Assembly: GCA_937928545.1 (NCBI GenBank)
Contig: CALGJQ010000052.1
Coordinates: 1 to 59,388 of the forward strand
Origin: an uncultured Verrucomicrobiales bacterium
GTDB lineage: Bacteria; Verrucomicrobiota; Verrucomicrobiia; Verrucomicrobiales; Akkermansiaceae
DNA length: 59,388 nucleotides
Direction of reading: 5' to 3'
The number at the start of each line of letters is the position of its first letter. Within the stretch, counting starts at the first letter, position 1. Below are positions 20,146 through 29,228 of this stretch, piece by piece. A program made the position numbers and the translations under genes. The notes beneath the pieces are model-generated. The model had not been told where the DNA came from. It saw only the letters and a program-made list of their open reading frames with translations, and did not search any database.

Positions 20146-20929
20146 AATCAAATGTTTCAGAAGTTGAAGGGATAATACGCTGCTCTAACTCAGCACGAAG
20201 CGCCTCGAAAGTTGCCAAAAACTCAGCACCCTCTTCCATGACACCCACGGGAAGCCCACGCGCACTCGCCCGGACATATAGATCATCGCGCGGGATGACT
20301 GTTTGCATCACCATCTCAGGTGGAAGTAAATCACGGAGGGCGGCCGCTGATTCTAAACTTTCCGGGAGATCATCCTTCACCATCGTCAAAACGACACCAA
20401 GGACTTGAAGCTCGGGATTCACCACCCGCATGCGGGCCAAGGCTTCCAGCATCTTTGGGACCGAACGCACCCCGAGCGGCTCAGCCTGTTGAGGAACGAT
20501 CACGCCATTGCTCGCACTCAAAACATCTGCGGTTGCTCCAAAAAGTCCTGCCGCAGTATCCACGATACAAATATCGTAATCTAAAGCCTCCACTTCTGCC
20601 AAAAAACAACGAACGCGGTGCAGCGTGACCCCCATTGATCCTCCACCTAACTCGTAAGCACTACTGTGGCCTGATGCCACCAAACTCAGGGTCTCCATCC
20701 GTGTAGGAACGATAATTTTCTCCGCACTCACCGAAGGATTCCCCAACATATCGTAGAATCCTGAAAGATGCCGAGATTGACGAGTCAATGAGAGCCCCAC
20801 CGATCCTTGTGGGTCTGAATCGACGAGGAGCGTCCGCTTTCCACTGCGGGCAAAGGCGTGAGCAAGGTTGATAGCGAGAGTCGTTTTTCCGACGCCGCCT
20901 TTTTGACTGGTGATGGCAAGTGTGATCAC
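20135..20929 (-). CDS. ParA/MinD-family ATPase
   Basis: A 264-residue ParA-type ATPase. The deviant Walker A KGGVGKTT is at residues 10-17, LLVDSDPQGS at about 39-48 (Walker A'), and YDICIVDTAAG at about 120-130 (Walker B). It lacks the N-terminal helix-turn-helix of plasmid ParA and has no ParB gene beside it, so it is an orphan ParA of the kind that positions protein complexes (chemoreceptors, carboxysomes, pili) on the nucleoid. Its gene overlaps the downstream linker protein. It is divergent from the 743-residue lipoprotein gene, 147 bp away. Confidence 0.88.
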   Translation of the reverse strand: MITLAITSQKGGVGKTTLAINLAHAFARSGKRTLLVDSDPQGSVGLSLTRQSRHLSGFYDMLGNPSVSAEKIIVPTRMETLSLVASGHSSAYELGGGSMGVTLHRVRCFLAEVEALDYDICIVDTAAGLFGATADVLSASNGVIVPQQAEPLGVRSVPKMLEALARMRVVNPELQVLGVVLTMVKDDLPESLESAAALRDLLPPEMVMQTVIPRDDLYVRASARGLPVGVMEEGAEFLATFEALRAELEQRIIPSTSETFDYAK

Positions 20930-21076
20930 TGGATTGGGGGAGAAAATATAATCTAAATGAGGGATTTATCGTCCGTAGGACCTGAACAAAGGAAAGCATT
21001 TCCAAACGCCTTTGTCTGGTCATTTCCTCTAAATTTCTTAGAGTGACCTACCGAGTCCTTTTTACACCGCTGTTCA

Positions 21077-23308
21077 ATGCGTTTGCCCTCTTTTACATCG
21101 CTCCTCCTCTTTCTCACCTTTTCCGTAATTTCTTGCGACAATGAAGCTCGAAAAAGGGCAAAGGAAGAACGTTTAAATAAAGATAATTTCTTCAAACACT
21201 CGGAAACCGCAACCAGTCTAGACTCGTTTCAGAACGAACTTGCCGATGGCCAAACCGATTTTCTACGCAGCTTCTCCAACGACGCCATTTCTTGGCAGAA
21301 ATGGGATCGCTCGATTTTAGAAAAAGCGGAATCCGCTCAGAGTCCCATCATGGCTCTGGTCGGATCCTCACTTGGAGGAAACTCACGGAAACTAGGACGC
21401 AGTTTATCAGAAGACCCTGAGCTTCGGGAACTCGTCACCAAGCAGTCTCTCTGCACAGTTATTGATACTTACGCTAACCCTGAAATGGGATTACTCTCTT
21501 ATCATCTCACCAGCGAACTCAAGCGGGCCGCAGCCTTCCCAACCTTAGTCTGGCTGAGCCATGAGGGAGCTCCTCTCGCTTGGATTCCCGTCGGAAAAAC
21601 TTCAGGGAGAGACCTTACGATCATCGTCACCAACGCTGTTGCCATGGTAGAGGACATTTGGACCGATTTCTCTGAATACGCCGTCGAAAATAGTCGCAAG
21701 GACAACGAATCTCGCCAACGGCGGTTCGACGCGAATACCGACGAGCCCGAGAACAAAGTAGAACGAAATGAAATTTTCCGTAGATCAACCCGCCAGCTGA
21801 GTTCTCTTTATAGCTTTGGGGATCGGGATCTCGACTACATCGGGGGACTCATTCCAACCAATAGTCTCGAACTTTTAGCAATCGGATCTCAGTCAGACCT
21901 ATTGACCAATCAAGTTCGGGAGAATTGCCGCAAAGCTGCTCTTGAAGTCAGTTTTGCCCTTGTTCAAGAAGGGATCAAAGACCACCTCGATGGATCCTAT
22001 TTCTTCGCCCGTCGCACGACAGATTGGTCCCTACCTTCCTTCTCGAAGAATATTGTATCTCTGGCAAATACCGCTCACATGCTGATGCGAGTCGGTTCAA
22101 TTCTTGGAAATCAAGCCCTCATTGACGAAGGACTCTCCGTTCTTCGTGTCGCTGAAGACGATTGGCTCGCTCAGTCACTCTCAAGCCGATCCCCTTCCGT
22201 AGAACCTGACGAGCCCGGAAAATTCCTCTGGAACCTTCAAACTCTCAAAAAAGTTCTTTCCGAAGAAGAGATCCCTCTCGCAATCAAAGCCTTCTCCCTC
22301 AGTAAAGATGGTAATGTCCCTCCCGAAGTTGATCCATTGGGCAACTACTTTGAACTCAATACCCTCCGCCGCCGCATCCCGAACGAAAAGTTGGCCGAGC
22401 AATTCGGTCAGAGTGTGGAGGACCTCAATGCCTCGATAAATAGTATTTCAAAAAAGCTCCTAAAGCACCGCACGGAAACCACCGTCTATAATACTGAAAG
22501 CTCTCTTTGCTTGGGTGATCTGGCTCTAATCCTTAGAGCACAAGTAGCCAGAGCCATGCTCAGCAATGATTCATCAAAACTCGAATTGGCATTCGCCTTA
22601 GCTGATCGTCTTCAAAGAGACTATGTCGATCCCGAAAAAGGACTCGCTCGACTTCCAACGAGCCAAGGATTTCTCACCGCCCGTTGTGGGGACTACGCCT
22701 CCGCGTCGAACGCGTTTCTCCTTCTCTACCAAGCCAGCTTAGACGAAAAGTGGCTTACTCTCTCCCTCAAGATTCTCGACGAGGCGATCGCTAAGCTGAA
22801 CACCGAGGGTGGCCTTCTCTCAGAAATCCCTGAGGACGAGCGAGTCATCCCGCTCCGTCAGCACAATCGCGCCATGATCTTTGGATCCTCATCACTCGGA
22901 GTCCTAGATCTCAGCCTAAACCGTGCCTGGGCCATCACCGGTGATGCAAAATACCTAGAACTTTTAAAGCTCCAAGAGAACAACATCTCCCCCATGGCAA
23001 CTCGATCCCCAGTCAATCACACTGACTTCCTTGCTTCATGCGCTCTAGGAACCCATCCCCTAGTCGCCATAGTGAAAGGAAACCCCGATTCCCAAGCGGG
23101 CCAAGAAATTCTTAGAGTGCTAAACTCTCAAAAACACCTTCCCTTTCTTTCGATCCGAGCCGCAAGGGAAAGCGATGCAAATCTCATTGAACCCTCCTCT
23201 AACCAAGGGGCCTCTGTTACCCTTATCCGGAACGATCAGGTTCTGGGAAGCGCTACCACTGAGTCGGCATTAACTCCCATCCTTAGGCAAATCATCTCTG
23301 GTAACTAG
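21077..23308 (+). CDS. YyaL/SSP411-like lipoprotein lacking the thioredoxin CxxC
   Basis: A 743-residue lipoprotein (signal to VISC, lipid cysteine near residue 20). Residues about 65-200 align with the thioredoxin-like DUF255 domain of YyaL/SSP411 proteins: ISWQKWDRSILEKAESAQSP resembles the W-x2-W-x2-A-F-x2-A-x4-KP start, and FPTLVWLSHEGAPLAW follows. The usual CHWCHVM is replaced by LGGNSRKL, so it has no redox dithiol. The remaining ~500 residues are a helical alpha/alpha-barrel with repeats, as in SSP411. The family function is unknown. It precedes hisB by 58 bp but is not obviously linked to histidine synthesis. A structural rather than enzymatic role is possible. Confidence 0.65.
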   Translation: MRLPSFTSLLLFLTFSVISCDNEARKRAKEERLNKDNFFKHSETATSLDSFQNELADGQTDFLRSFSNDAISWQKWDRSILEKAESAQSPIMALVGSSLGGNSRKLGRSLSEDPELRELVTKQSLCTVIDTYANPEMGLLSYHLTSELKRAAAFPTLVWLSHEGAPLAWIPVGKTSGRDLTIIVTNAVAMVEDIWTDFSEYAVENSRKDNESRQRRFDANTDEPENKVERNEIFRRSTRQLSSLYSFGDRDLDYIGGLIPTNSLELLAIGSQSDLLTNQVRENCRKAALEVSFALVQEGIKDHLDGSYFFARRTTDWSLPSFSKNIVSLANTAHMLMRVGSILGNQALIDEGLSVLRVAEDDWLAQSLSSRSPSVEPDEPGKFLWNLQTLKKVLSEEEIPLAIKAFSLSKDGNVPPEVDPLGNYFELNTLRRRIPNEKLAEQFGQSVEDLNASINSISKKLLKHRTETTVYNTESSLCLGDLALILRAQVARAMLSNDSSKLELAFALADRLQRDYVDPEKGLARLPTSQGFLTARCGDYASASNAFLLLYQASLDEKWLTLSLKILDEAIAKLNTEGGLLSEIPEDERVIPLRQHNRAMIFGSSSLGVLDLSLNRAWAITGDAKYLELLKLQENNISPMATRSPVNHTDFLASCALGTHPLVAIVKGNPDSQAGQEILRVLNSQKHLPFLSIRAARESDANLIEPSSNQGASVTLIRNDQVLGSATTESALTPILRQIISGN

Positions 23309-23366
23309 TGGAAGTCACCTCAGCCTTGCCCTCCTCTAAAATTCCGTCACTGTCCCCTCCATCATC

Positions 23367-23957
23367 ATGAGCGCGAGAACCGCATCCCAAGAACGCAATA
23401 CCGCTGAAACCAAAATCAAATTAGATCTGAATCTTGATGGCTCAGGTCAGTCCACGATTGCAACCGGCGTCCCCTTCTTTGACCACATGCTTACCCTCTT
23501 TTCGCGTCATTCCCTCATCGATCTCAAGATTGAAGTAGACGGCGATACTGAGGTCGACTTTCACCACACGGTCGAGGACACCGCAATTGTCCTCGGAGAA
23601 TGCCTCAAAGACGCTCTCGGAGACAAATCTGGCATTCGCCGCTACGGCCACGCCTATGTGCCCATGGACGAGACCCTTTGCCGCTCGGTGATCGATCTCA
23701 GTAATCGCCCCCAGCTCGAACTCCGCGCTGCTGACGATACTCCAGATGCCCAAAACTTTCCCTTCACGCTTGTGGAAGAGTTCTGTCGTGCCCTCGCTTC
23801 AAACCTCCGCTGCAACCTCCATATTGAGGTCCTTTACGGCCGTGACGGACACCACATCGCTGAGTCCATTTTCAAATCAATGGCCGTCGCCCTGCGCATT
23901 GCTTCCGAAAACGACCCTCGCCGCGAAGGCATCCCTTCCACCAAGGAGGTTCTTTAA
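23367..23957 (+). CDS. hisB: imidazoleglycerol-phosphate dehydratase
   Basis: A 196-residue monofunctional HisB, catalysing the sixth step of histidine synthesis (dehydration of imidazoleglycerol phosphate to imidazoleacetol phosphate). Metal-binding His/Glu motifs are plain: ATGVPFFDHML, DFHHTVEDTAIVLGE, and GRDGHHIAESIFKS. RNTAETKI is the usual N-terminus. No phosphatase domain is fused, as in most non-enteric bacteria. The gene is 6 bp ahead of hisH; the rest of the pathway is not in this window. Confidence 0.96.
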   Translation: MSARTASQERNTAETKIKLDLNLDGSGQSTIATGVPFFDHMLTLFSRHSLIDLKIEVDGDTEVDFHHTVEDTAIVLGECLKDALGDKSGIRRYGHAYVPMDETLCRSVIDLSNRPQLELRAADDTPDAQNFPFTLVEEFCRALASNLRCNLHIEVLYGRDGHHIAESIFKSMAVALRIASENDPRREGIPSTKEVL

Positions 23958-23963
23958 AGCGCC

Positions 23964-24575
23964 ATGAAACTCGGAATGATCGACTACGGTCGGGGAAATC
24001 TCCGCAGCGTGATTAATGCCTGCCGCAGCCTTGGACATGATCCTGTTCTTGTCACCAAGCCAGAGGAACTTGTCAATTTTACCCACCTCATTTTCCCAGG
24101 CCAAGGCGCTTTCGGAGATTGCATGGAAAGCTTGAACCGTCTTGGACTCACGGAGCCACTTCGTGAATGGATCGCTGCCGATAAGCCCTACTTCGGCATC
24201 TGCGTGGGTTATCAACTTCTTTTCGAAGCAAGCGAAGAATCCCATGGCACTGCCGGCCTCGGCATTGTCCCAGGCACCGTCAAACGCTTTACCAGCACCG
24301 AGGTCAAAATCCCTCACATGGGTTGGAATTCGGTCGATCTCAAAAACACGCAATCTCCCCAGTGGAAGGGTTTTGAAAACGATCCCTATTTTTACTTCGT
24401 TCACTCCTTCTATCCCGTTGAGGTTCCCGTGGAATTCGTCTCCGCAACTTGCCAATACGGACAAGAGAATTTCTGTGCCGCCATTGAAAAAGGAAACCTC
24501 TTTGCGACCCAATTCCACCCCGAGAAAAGCCAACACGCTGGACTCAATTTACTAGGGAATTTCCTCAATCCCTAG
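23964..24575 (+). CDS. hisH: imidazole glycerol phosphate synthase, glutamine amidotransferase subunit
   Basis: A 203-residue class-I glutamine amidotransferase that feeds ammonia to HisF (established). IDYGRGNLRSV at the N-terminus, the nucleophile in FGICVGYQLLF (about residue 80), and the His/Glu pair in TQFHPEKSQ near the C-terminus are present. Oxyanion-strand PGQGAFGDC is present. HisF is not adjacent, so the partner must be encoded elsewhere. A terminator follows before convergent bamA. Confidence 0.96.
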   Translation: MKLGMIDYGRGNLRSVINACRSLGHDPVLVTKPEELVNFTHLIFPGQGAFGDCMESLNRLGLTEPLREWIAADKPYFGICVGYQLLFEASEESHGTAGLGIVPGTVKRFTSTEVKIPHMGWNSVDLKNTQSPQWKGFENDPYFYFVHSFYPVEVPVEFVSATCQYGQENFCAAIEKGNLFATQFHPEKSQHAGLNLLGNFLNP

Positions 24576-24584
24576 CCACCAGAA

Positions 24585-24614
24585 AAAACGCGCCCCATCA
24601 CTGGAGCGCGTTTT
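24585..24614. terminator. bidirectional terminator between hisH and bamA
   Basis: AAAACGCGC (24585-24593) and GCGCGTTTT (24606-24614) form a perfect 9-bp stem with a 12-base loop. It carries T-rich ends on both strands and lies between convergent genes. Confidence 0.85.
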
Positions 24615-24637
24615 GAAGAATTTTAGCTTCGTTCCCC

Positions 24638-26986
24638 TTAGAACTGATAGTTCAAGTAGAAGTTAAACTGGCCGCCTTTGTCAGCCTCGTCATCAGGTGA
24701 CTGAATGGGAATTGCATAATCAACCGCAAGAGGGCCAATTGGAAGATCAAGACGGAGGCCAATTCCGGCATCCGTCGCGAGGTTACTTGCACTGAAATCC
24801 CAAGAGTCTTCATTCACAAAACCCATGTCGTAAAAGACCGCACCACGGACTCGCTCCGTAATTGGGAAGGTCAATTCGAGAGAAGCGAAGAAGCTCGATC
24901 CACCACCAAGAACCTCTTCGGTCACCTGGTCTCGTGGTCCAATATCACGATACTCGAATCCACGCAGGTCACGAGATCCACCTAAGAACTGACGTTCGAA
25001 AATGGGAACGCTTCCATCACCACCAAATTCGTCAACCACGGTGAACGAACCGCGAGCAGTCAAAATAGTATCCCATGCCAAGTTCCAGTGCTTCGTTCCA
25101 TTTCCTGAAACCGTGTAAGCATCGACATCTCCTCCGAGGAAACCACCCGCAACCGTCACACCCAGATCAACCTTATGGCCTCTGCGAGGAAGCTTGTTAC
25201 TGTCACGACTGTCGTAGACGTAATTTAAGGAAAGCGCGCTCCGCAAATACTTTCCATCTTCGTCAAGAAAGGCCTGTGAGGTGCCATTTTCAGCATCAAT
25301 TTCGATCGACTCCAAACGATACTCCCCTTTCACATAGGCCTTCCGCCCAACCGGCTTACGAAGAAAGACCGAACCACCGATATTGGTCTGGTCATACTCA
25401 TCACTCAAAAAGAGAAGATCACGGTAGTAGAGCTCAGTTCCCAGCGAAAGTTTCTTACCGAGGAACCATGGCTCCACCAGTGAAAGACGGAAGTCCTTAC
25501 GCTCAGCACCCGCCCGAAGACTCATACTAAAACGCTGCCCCGCTCCCGTGAAGCGTCCCCAGTTTGTAATATCGAAGTTTGTTTGCTCAAGGTTGATGAA
25601 GCCAACGATGTTATCGACTGAACTAAAGCCCGCACCGAAGTTCACACTTCCGGTCTTCTTCTCGTTCACCATGATATTCACATCACGGTAACCGGCTTGA
25701 GAACTGTTCGAGCCCGTCACTTGCACATCGTCGAAATAATTCAGGTTCGAAAGACGGCGCTTCGTTGTATCAATATCCACCGAGTTGAAATTTTCACCGG
25801 GACGCATCGGGATCTCGCGACGAATCACTTTATCCATACTCTTGGTATTTCCTTGGATATTAACCCGACCAACCTTCTTTCGTGAACCGGGAGTGATCCG
25901 GTAGAAAATATTAACGCGGGAATCTGCCGCCTCCCGGATATCTGGCTTCACTGCGACGTCTGCATATCCACGAGATCCGTAGTAACTACGAATCATGCGG
26001 ACATCATCACGAACCTTCTTTGAGGAGAAAGGCATATTCCCCACCAAGCTCAAGGCTGGCATCAGCTCCTCACGAGTGAAGACCTTGATACTGGGAAAGC
26101 CCACCGAATTCACAACATACCTTGGACCTTCGTTGACTGGAATGACGAGATCAACTCCCTCACCCTTACGAGGGACGCGCTTTGGAATGCCCACCTTAGC
26201 CCGCCAAAAACCCTTGCTTCGGTAAAAGTCTTCCACCTTCTCGATATCCTCATCCAAAGCGACCGTGTTAATCCGACCAGACTTTGTGAACCAAGAAAAC
26301 CATCCCTTCTCCTTCGTGTTCATCTCCTTGCGAAGATCGGTATCCTTTAGGGCGCTGTTTCCCTCGAAACGAATTTTGTAAACTTCGCTTTTCTCACCCT
26401 CTCCTACCAAAAAGACAAGATCGGCATAACCAGCACGACTCGACGCTTGCAAACGATGAGTCACCGAAACATCCGGATATCCATATCCTTCATAAAGCTT
26501 CTCGATATTCCTGCGGGCTTTGATGATTTGCGCATCACTCAAGACCTGGCCAACCCCGAGCTTGGTTTCCTTCGCCAACTTCCCATCCGAGAAAGTCGAA
26601 TTACCATCGAACCCGAGTCCGCTTATGAGTGGACGAGTGGCAACATCTACGATCACTTTCACTCCCCCCGAAACATCTTCCGCGAAAATCTGAACGTCAT
26701 TTACCAATCCACTCGCGTTGAGAGTCTTGATGTCGCCATCGAGAACTGTCTGAGAAAAGGCCTTCCCCGGAGCAACTGCCATATGGCTTCGCAAGCGAGC
26801 TTCATTTACAGTCTTGGCTCCTCGGTAACGAATCTCCACCGCGGTCACCTTTTTGCCGTCGAATTGACCAGCCTCAAGAAGGAAGTTCTGAGCTTGCGCA
26901 GTCCCTACCATCACCGGTGAAGTGAAGAGAAGACTTCCGAGCGAAAGAAGTCGGAGGGATTGTTTGGGATTAGGAGAATATCGCAT
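24638..26986 (-). CDS. bamA: outer membrane protein assembly factor BamA
   Basis: A 782-residue BamA/Omp85 protein. A signal peptide ends near AQAQ (about residue 33). Five POTRA domains follow (about 42-420), for example VTAVEIRYRGAKTVNEA, ISGLGFDGNSTF, YKIRFEGNSAL, GRVNIQGNTKS. The C-terminal half is a 16-stranded barrel with the conserved lid-loop motif in ERQFLGGSRDLRGFEYRDIGP and the terminal aromatic NYQF. BamA inserts outer-membrane barrels. The gene is single; a promoter should lie in the 193-bp gap before tig. Confidence 0.93.
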   Translation of the reverse strand: MRYSPNPKQSLRLLSLGSLLFTSPVMVGTAQAQNFLLEAGQFDGKKVTAVEIRYRGAKTVNEARLRSHMAVAPGKAFSQTVLDGDIKTLNASGLVNDVQIFAEDVSGGVKVIVDVATRPLISGLGFDGNSTFSDGKLAKETKLGVGQVLSDAQIIKARRNIEKLYEGYGYPDVSVTHRLQASSRAGYADLVFLVGEGEKSEVYKIRFEGNSALKDTDLRKEMNTKEKGWFSWFTKSGRINTVALDEDIEKVEDFYRSKGFWRAKVGIPKRVPRKGEGVDLVIPVNEGPRYVVNSVGFPSIKVFTREELMPALSLVGNMPFSSKKVRDDVRMIRSYYGSRGYADVAVKPDIREAADSRVNIFYRITPGSRKKVGRVNIQGNTKSMDKVIRREIPMRPGENFNSVDIDTTKRRLSNLNYFDDVQVTGSNSSQAGYRDVNIMVNEKKTGSVNFGAGFSSVDNIVGFINLEQTNFDITNWGRFTGAGQRFSMSLRAGAERKDFRLSLVEPWFLGKKLSLGTELYYRDLLFLSDEYDQTNIGGSVFLRKPVGRKAYVKGEYRLESIEIDAENGTSQAFLDEDGKYLRSALSLNYVYDSRDSNKLPRRGHKVDLGVTVAGGFLGGDVDAYTVSGNGTKHWNLAWDTILTARGSFTVVDEFGGDGSVPIFERQFLGGSRDLRGFEYRDIGPRDQVTEEVLGGGSSFFASLELTFPITERVRGAVFYDMGFVNEDSWDFSASNLATDAGIGLRLDLPIGPLAVDYAIPIQSPDDEADKGGQFNFYLNYQF

Positions 26987-27115
26987 GAAGTAAAACAGAT
27001 AGCTTGTTCGTTGTCATTACGGCGAAGTTGACCTCTTACGTCAAGGTCAATGACCCAACAACTTACTCACTTTGAGTCCTGAATTTTTTAAAAAAGAAAT
27101 CCCCGTTTCCATCCC

Positions 27116-27144
27116 TTGACCTCCCCCCACTTCCTCCCTAGCTT
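27116..27144 (+). promoter_or_regulatory. predicted promoter of tig-clpP
   Basis: TTGACC (27116-27121), a 17-base spacer, then TAGCTT (27139-27144). The predicted start near 27151 leaves a ~30-base leader. The same TAGCTT -10 hexamer is seen for rnpB. Confidence 0.45.
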
Positions 27145-27179
27145 TTCGCCCCCGCGTAAAAAGAACACTTTTATCCGTC

Positions 27180-28511
27180 ATGAATATCCGCCTGGAGAAA
27201 AAAGAAAAATGCCTCGCCGCCTTGAGCGTCGAGATCCCCGCCGAAAAGGTCACCGCTGAACGTAACAAAGTCGTCAAAGCCTTTGTCACTCAGGCCCGTA
27301 TTCCAGGCTTCCGCCCCGGCAAGGCGCCCAAAGCGGTCATCGAAAAGTCACACGGCTCTGATATCGATCAAGAGGTCGAGTCACGCCTCATTCAAAGTAG
27401 CTTCCAAGACGCCCTCAAAGAACATCAGGACCTCAAAGTTCTCAGTGTAAAAAATCCTGAAAACATCACTCACCAAGCCGATGGCTCTCTTAGCTTCGAC
27501 GCTGAATTAATCACCGCTCCTGAAATCACGCTTCCAGAATACAAAGGCCTCGACATCGAGGTCCCCAAAGCGGGCGTCCCAGAAGAAGCGATCGATCAAA
27601 ACCTCGAGCAACTCCGTCAGCGCTTCGCAGACTATGCTGACATCGAAGACCGCGCCGCCGATCAAGGCGACCTCGCCATCATCGACTACACCGCCACCAT
27701 CGATGGCAAGCCTCTCGATGAAGTCGGCGGAGAACAAGCCAAACCCCTCGCCTCAAACGAAGGATACTGGATCCGCATCGAAGACGAGGCCTTCTTCCCC
27801 GGCTTCACCGATGAACTCGTCGGCACCAAAGCGGGCGATGAAAAAGACATCACCGTCACTCTTCCCGAAGACTTCCCCATTGAGAGCATTCGCGACCAAG
27901 AAGCGGTCTTCGCCGTAAAAGTCACCGGACTTAAAAGCGAAACCCTTCCCGATCTCGACGACGAATTCGCCGGCAAGATCGAGCCCGGGAAATCTCTCGA
28001 CGATATCAAAGCGCTCATCCGCGACGACCTCGACATGCGTCAGAAGCAACAGCTTGAGGAAATCAAAATCAATGGCGTCCTTGCCAAGCTCAACGAGCTC
28101 GTCGACTTCGATGTCCCCGAAGACTTCCTCAAGTCCGAGACCCAAGGACAAGCCGATGCCCTAGTTCGCGAAGGAATGGAGTCAGGCATGACTCAGGAGC
28201 AAGTGGAAACGCAACAAGGCGGCCTTTTTGAAGCAGCCGAAGTCCGCGCGAAGAGCAGCCTCAAAACAAACTTCCTCCTCACCGAAATCGCCGAAAAAGA
28301 AGAGTTCAAAGTTGAGAGCAGCGAAGTCCTCCAGCGCGTCACCGCGATGGCCAAGCAGGCTAAGAAGCCAGTCAAAGGCTACATGAAGGAACTTCAGAAA
28401 AACGGCCAACTAGGAAACATCCGTCAAAACATGCTCTTCAGTAAGGCTATTGACTTCTTGGTAGAGCACGCGAACGTCACAGAGGTTGAACCTGAAACTG
28501 AAGAAAAATAA
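27180..28511 (+). CDS. tig: trigger factor, ribosome-associated chaperone and prolyl isomerase
   Basis: A 443-residue trigger factor. The ribosome-binding motif is GFRPGKAPK near residue 45. The central PPIase (FKBP-like) domain runs about 160-245 (GDLAIIDYTATIDG, then FTDELVGTKAGDEKDITVTLPEDF). The C-terminal helical arms (DMRQKQQLEEIKINGVLAKL) follow. It holds nascent chains at the ribosome exit. clpP begins 3 bp after its stop, the common tig-clpP operon; clpX is not downstream here. Confidence 0.95.
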   Translation: MNIRLEKKEKCLAALSVEIPAEKVTAERNKVVKAFVTQARIPGFRPGKAPKAVIEKSHGSDIDQEVESRLIQSSFQDALKEHQDLKVLSVKNPENITHQADGSLSFDAELITAPEITLPEYKGLDIEVPKAGVPEEAIDQNLEQLRQRFADYADIEDRAADQGDLAIIDYTATIDGKPLDEVGGEQAKPLASNEGYWIRIEDEAFFPGFTDELVGTKAGDEKDITVTLPEDFPIESIRDQEAVFAVKVTGLKSETLPDLDDEFAGKIEPGKSLDDIKALIRDDLDMRQKQQLEEIKINGVLAKLNELVDFDVPEDFLKSETQGQADALVREGMESGMTQEQVETQQGGLFEAAEVRAKSSLKTNFLLTEIAEKEEFKVESSEVLQRVTAMAKQAKKPVKGYMKELQKNGQLGNIRQNMLFSKAIDFLVEHANVTEVEPETEEK

Positions 28512-28514
28512 TTC

Positions 28515-29165
28515 ATGATCCCCACTTCTCAATCCGGAGATTCTACTCCGCAGAATAACTACTTTATCCCCACCGTCATCGAGTCCGATGGCCGGGGTGA
28601 ACGTGCCTTCGACATCTACTCGCGTCTCCTCAAGGACCGCATCATCTTCATCGGAACCGGCATCGACGACGGCGTGGCAAACTCCGTCATCGCTCAGATG
28701 CTCTTCCTCCAGATGCAGGATCCTAAGAAGGACATCCACATCTACATCAACTCCCCAGGTGGTTCGGTCACCGCAGGTCTCGCGATCTACGACACCATGC
28801 AATTCCTCACCTGTGATGTGAACACTTACTGCATCGGGATCTGTGCTTCCATGGGCTCAGTCCTCCTGACTGCCGGAACGAAAGGAAAGCGCTTCGCTCT
28901 CCCAAATTCCCACGTCATGATCCACCAAGTTTCTGGTGGCGCACAAGGAACCGCTGCAGACGTCGAGCGCACCGTCGAGTTCATGTATAGCCTCAAGCGT
29001 CGCCTCAATGACATCCTCGCCCATCACTGTGGCAAGACCTCTGAAGAGCTCGAAACAGCCTCCGACCGCGACAACTACATGTCTGCTGCAGAGTCCGTGG
29101 AATTCGGCCTCGTCGACAAAGTCCTCGAGAACCGCACTCAGCTCCCGGAAGACCCTAAGAGCTAG
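28515..29165 (+). CDS. clpP: ATP-dependent Clp protease proteolytic subunit
   Basis: A 216-residue serine protease. The catalytic serine is in [11 protein letters not shown] (near residue 115) and the histidine in VMIHQVSGG (near 140). [11 protein letters not shown] contains the catalytic Asp region, and INSPGGSV forms the oxyanion loop. The usual HQP after the histidine is HQV here. ClpP 14-mers degrade unfolded and tagged proteins with ClpX or ClpA (established). It follows tig by 3 bp and a terminator closes the operon. Confidence 0.95.
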   Translation: MIPTSQSGDSTPQNNYFIPTVIESDGRGERAFDIYSRLLKDRIIFIGTGIDDGVANSVIAQMLFLQMQDPKKDIHIYINSPGGSVTAGLAIYDTMQFLTCDVNTYCIGICASMGSVLLTAGTKGKRFALPNSHVMIHQVSGGAQGTAADVERTVEFMYSLKRRLNDILAHHCGKTSEELETASDRDNYMSAAESVEFGLVDKVLENRTQLPEDPKS

Positions 29166-29189
29166 ACTCCGTTAGCCTTCCTATTTTTC

Positions 29190-29221
29190 AAAAGCGAAGG
29201 TCGAAAGGCTTTCGCTTTTTT
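29190..29221 (+). terminator. terminator of tig-clpP
   Basis: AAAGCGAA pairs with TTCGCTTT, enclosing a GGTCGAAAGGCT-type loop, and ends in a T run. It is positioned 25 bases after the clpP stop and also serves the opposite convergent gene. Confidence 0.8.
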
Positions 29222-29228
29222 CGTCCCT

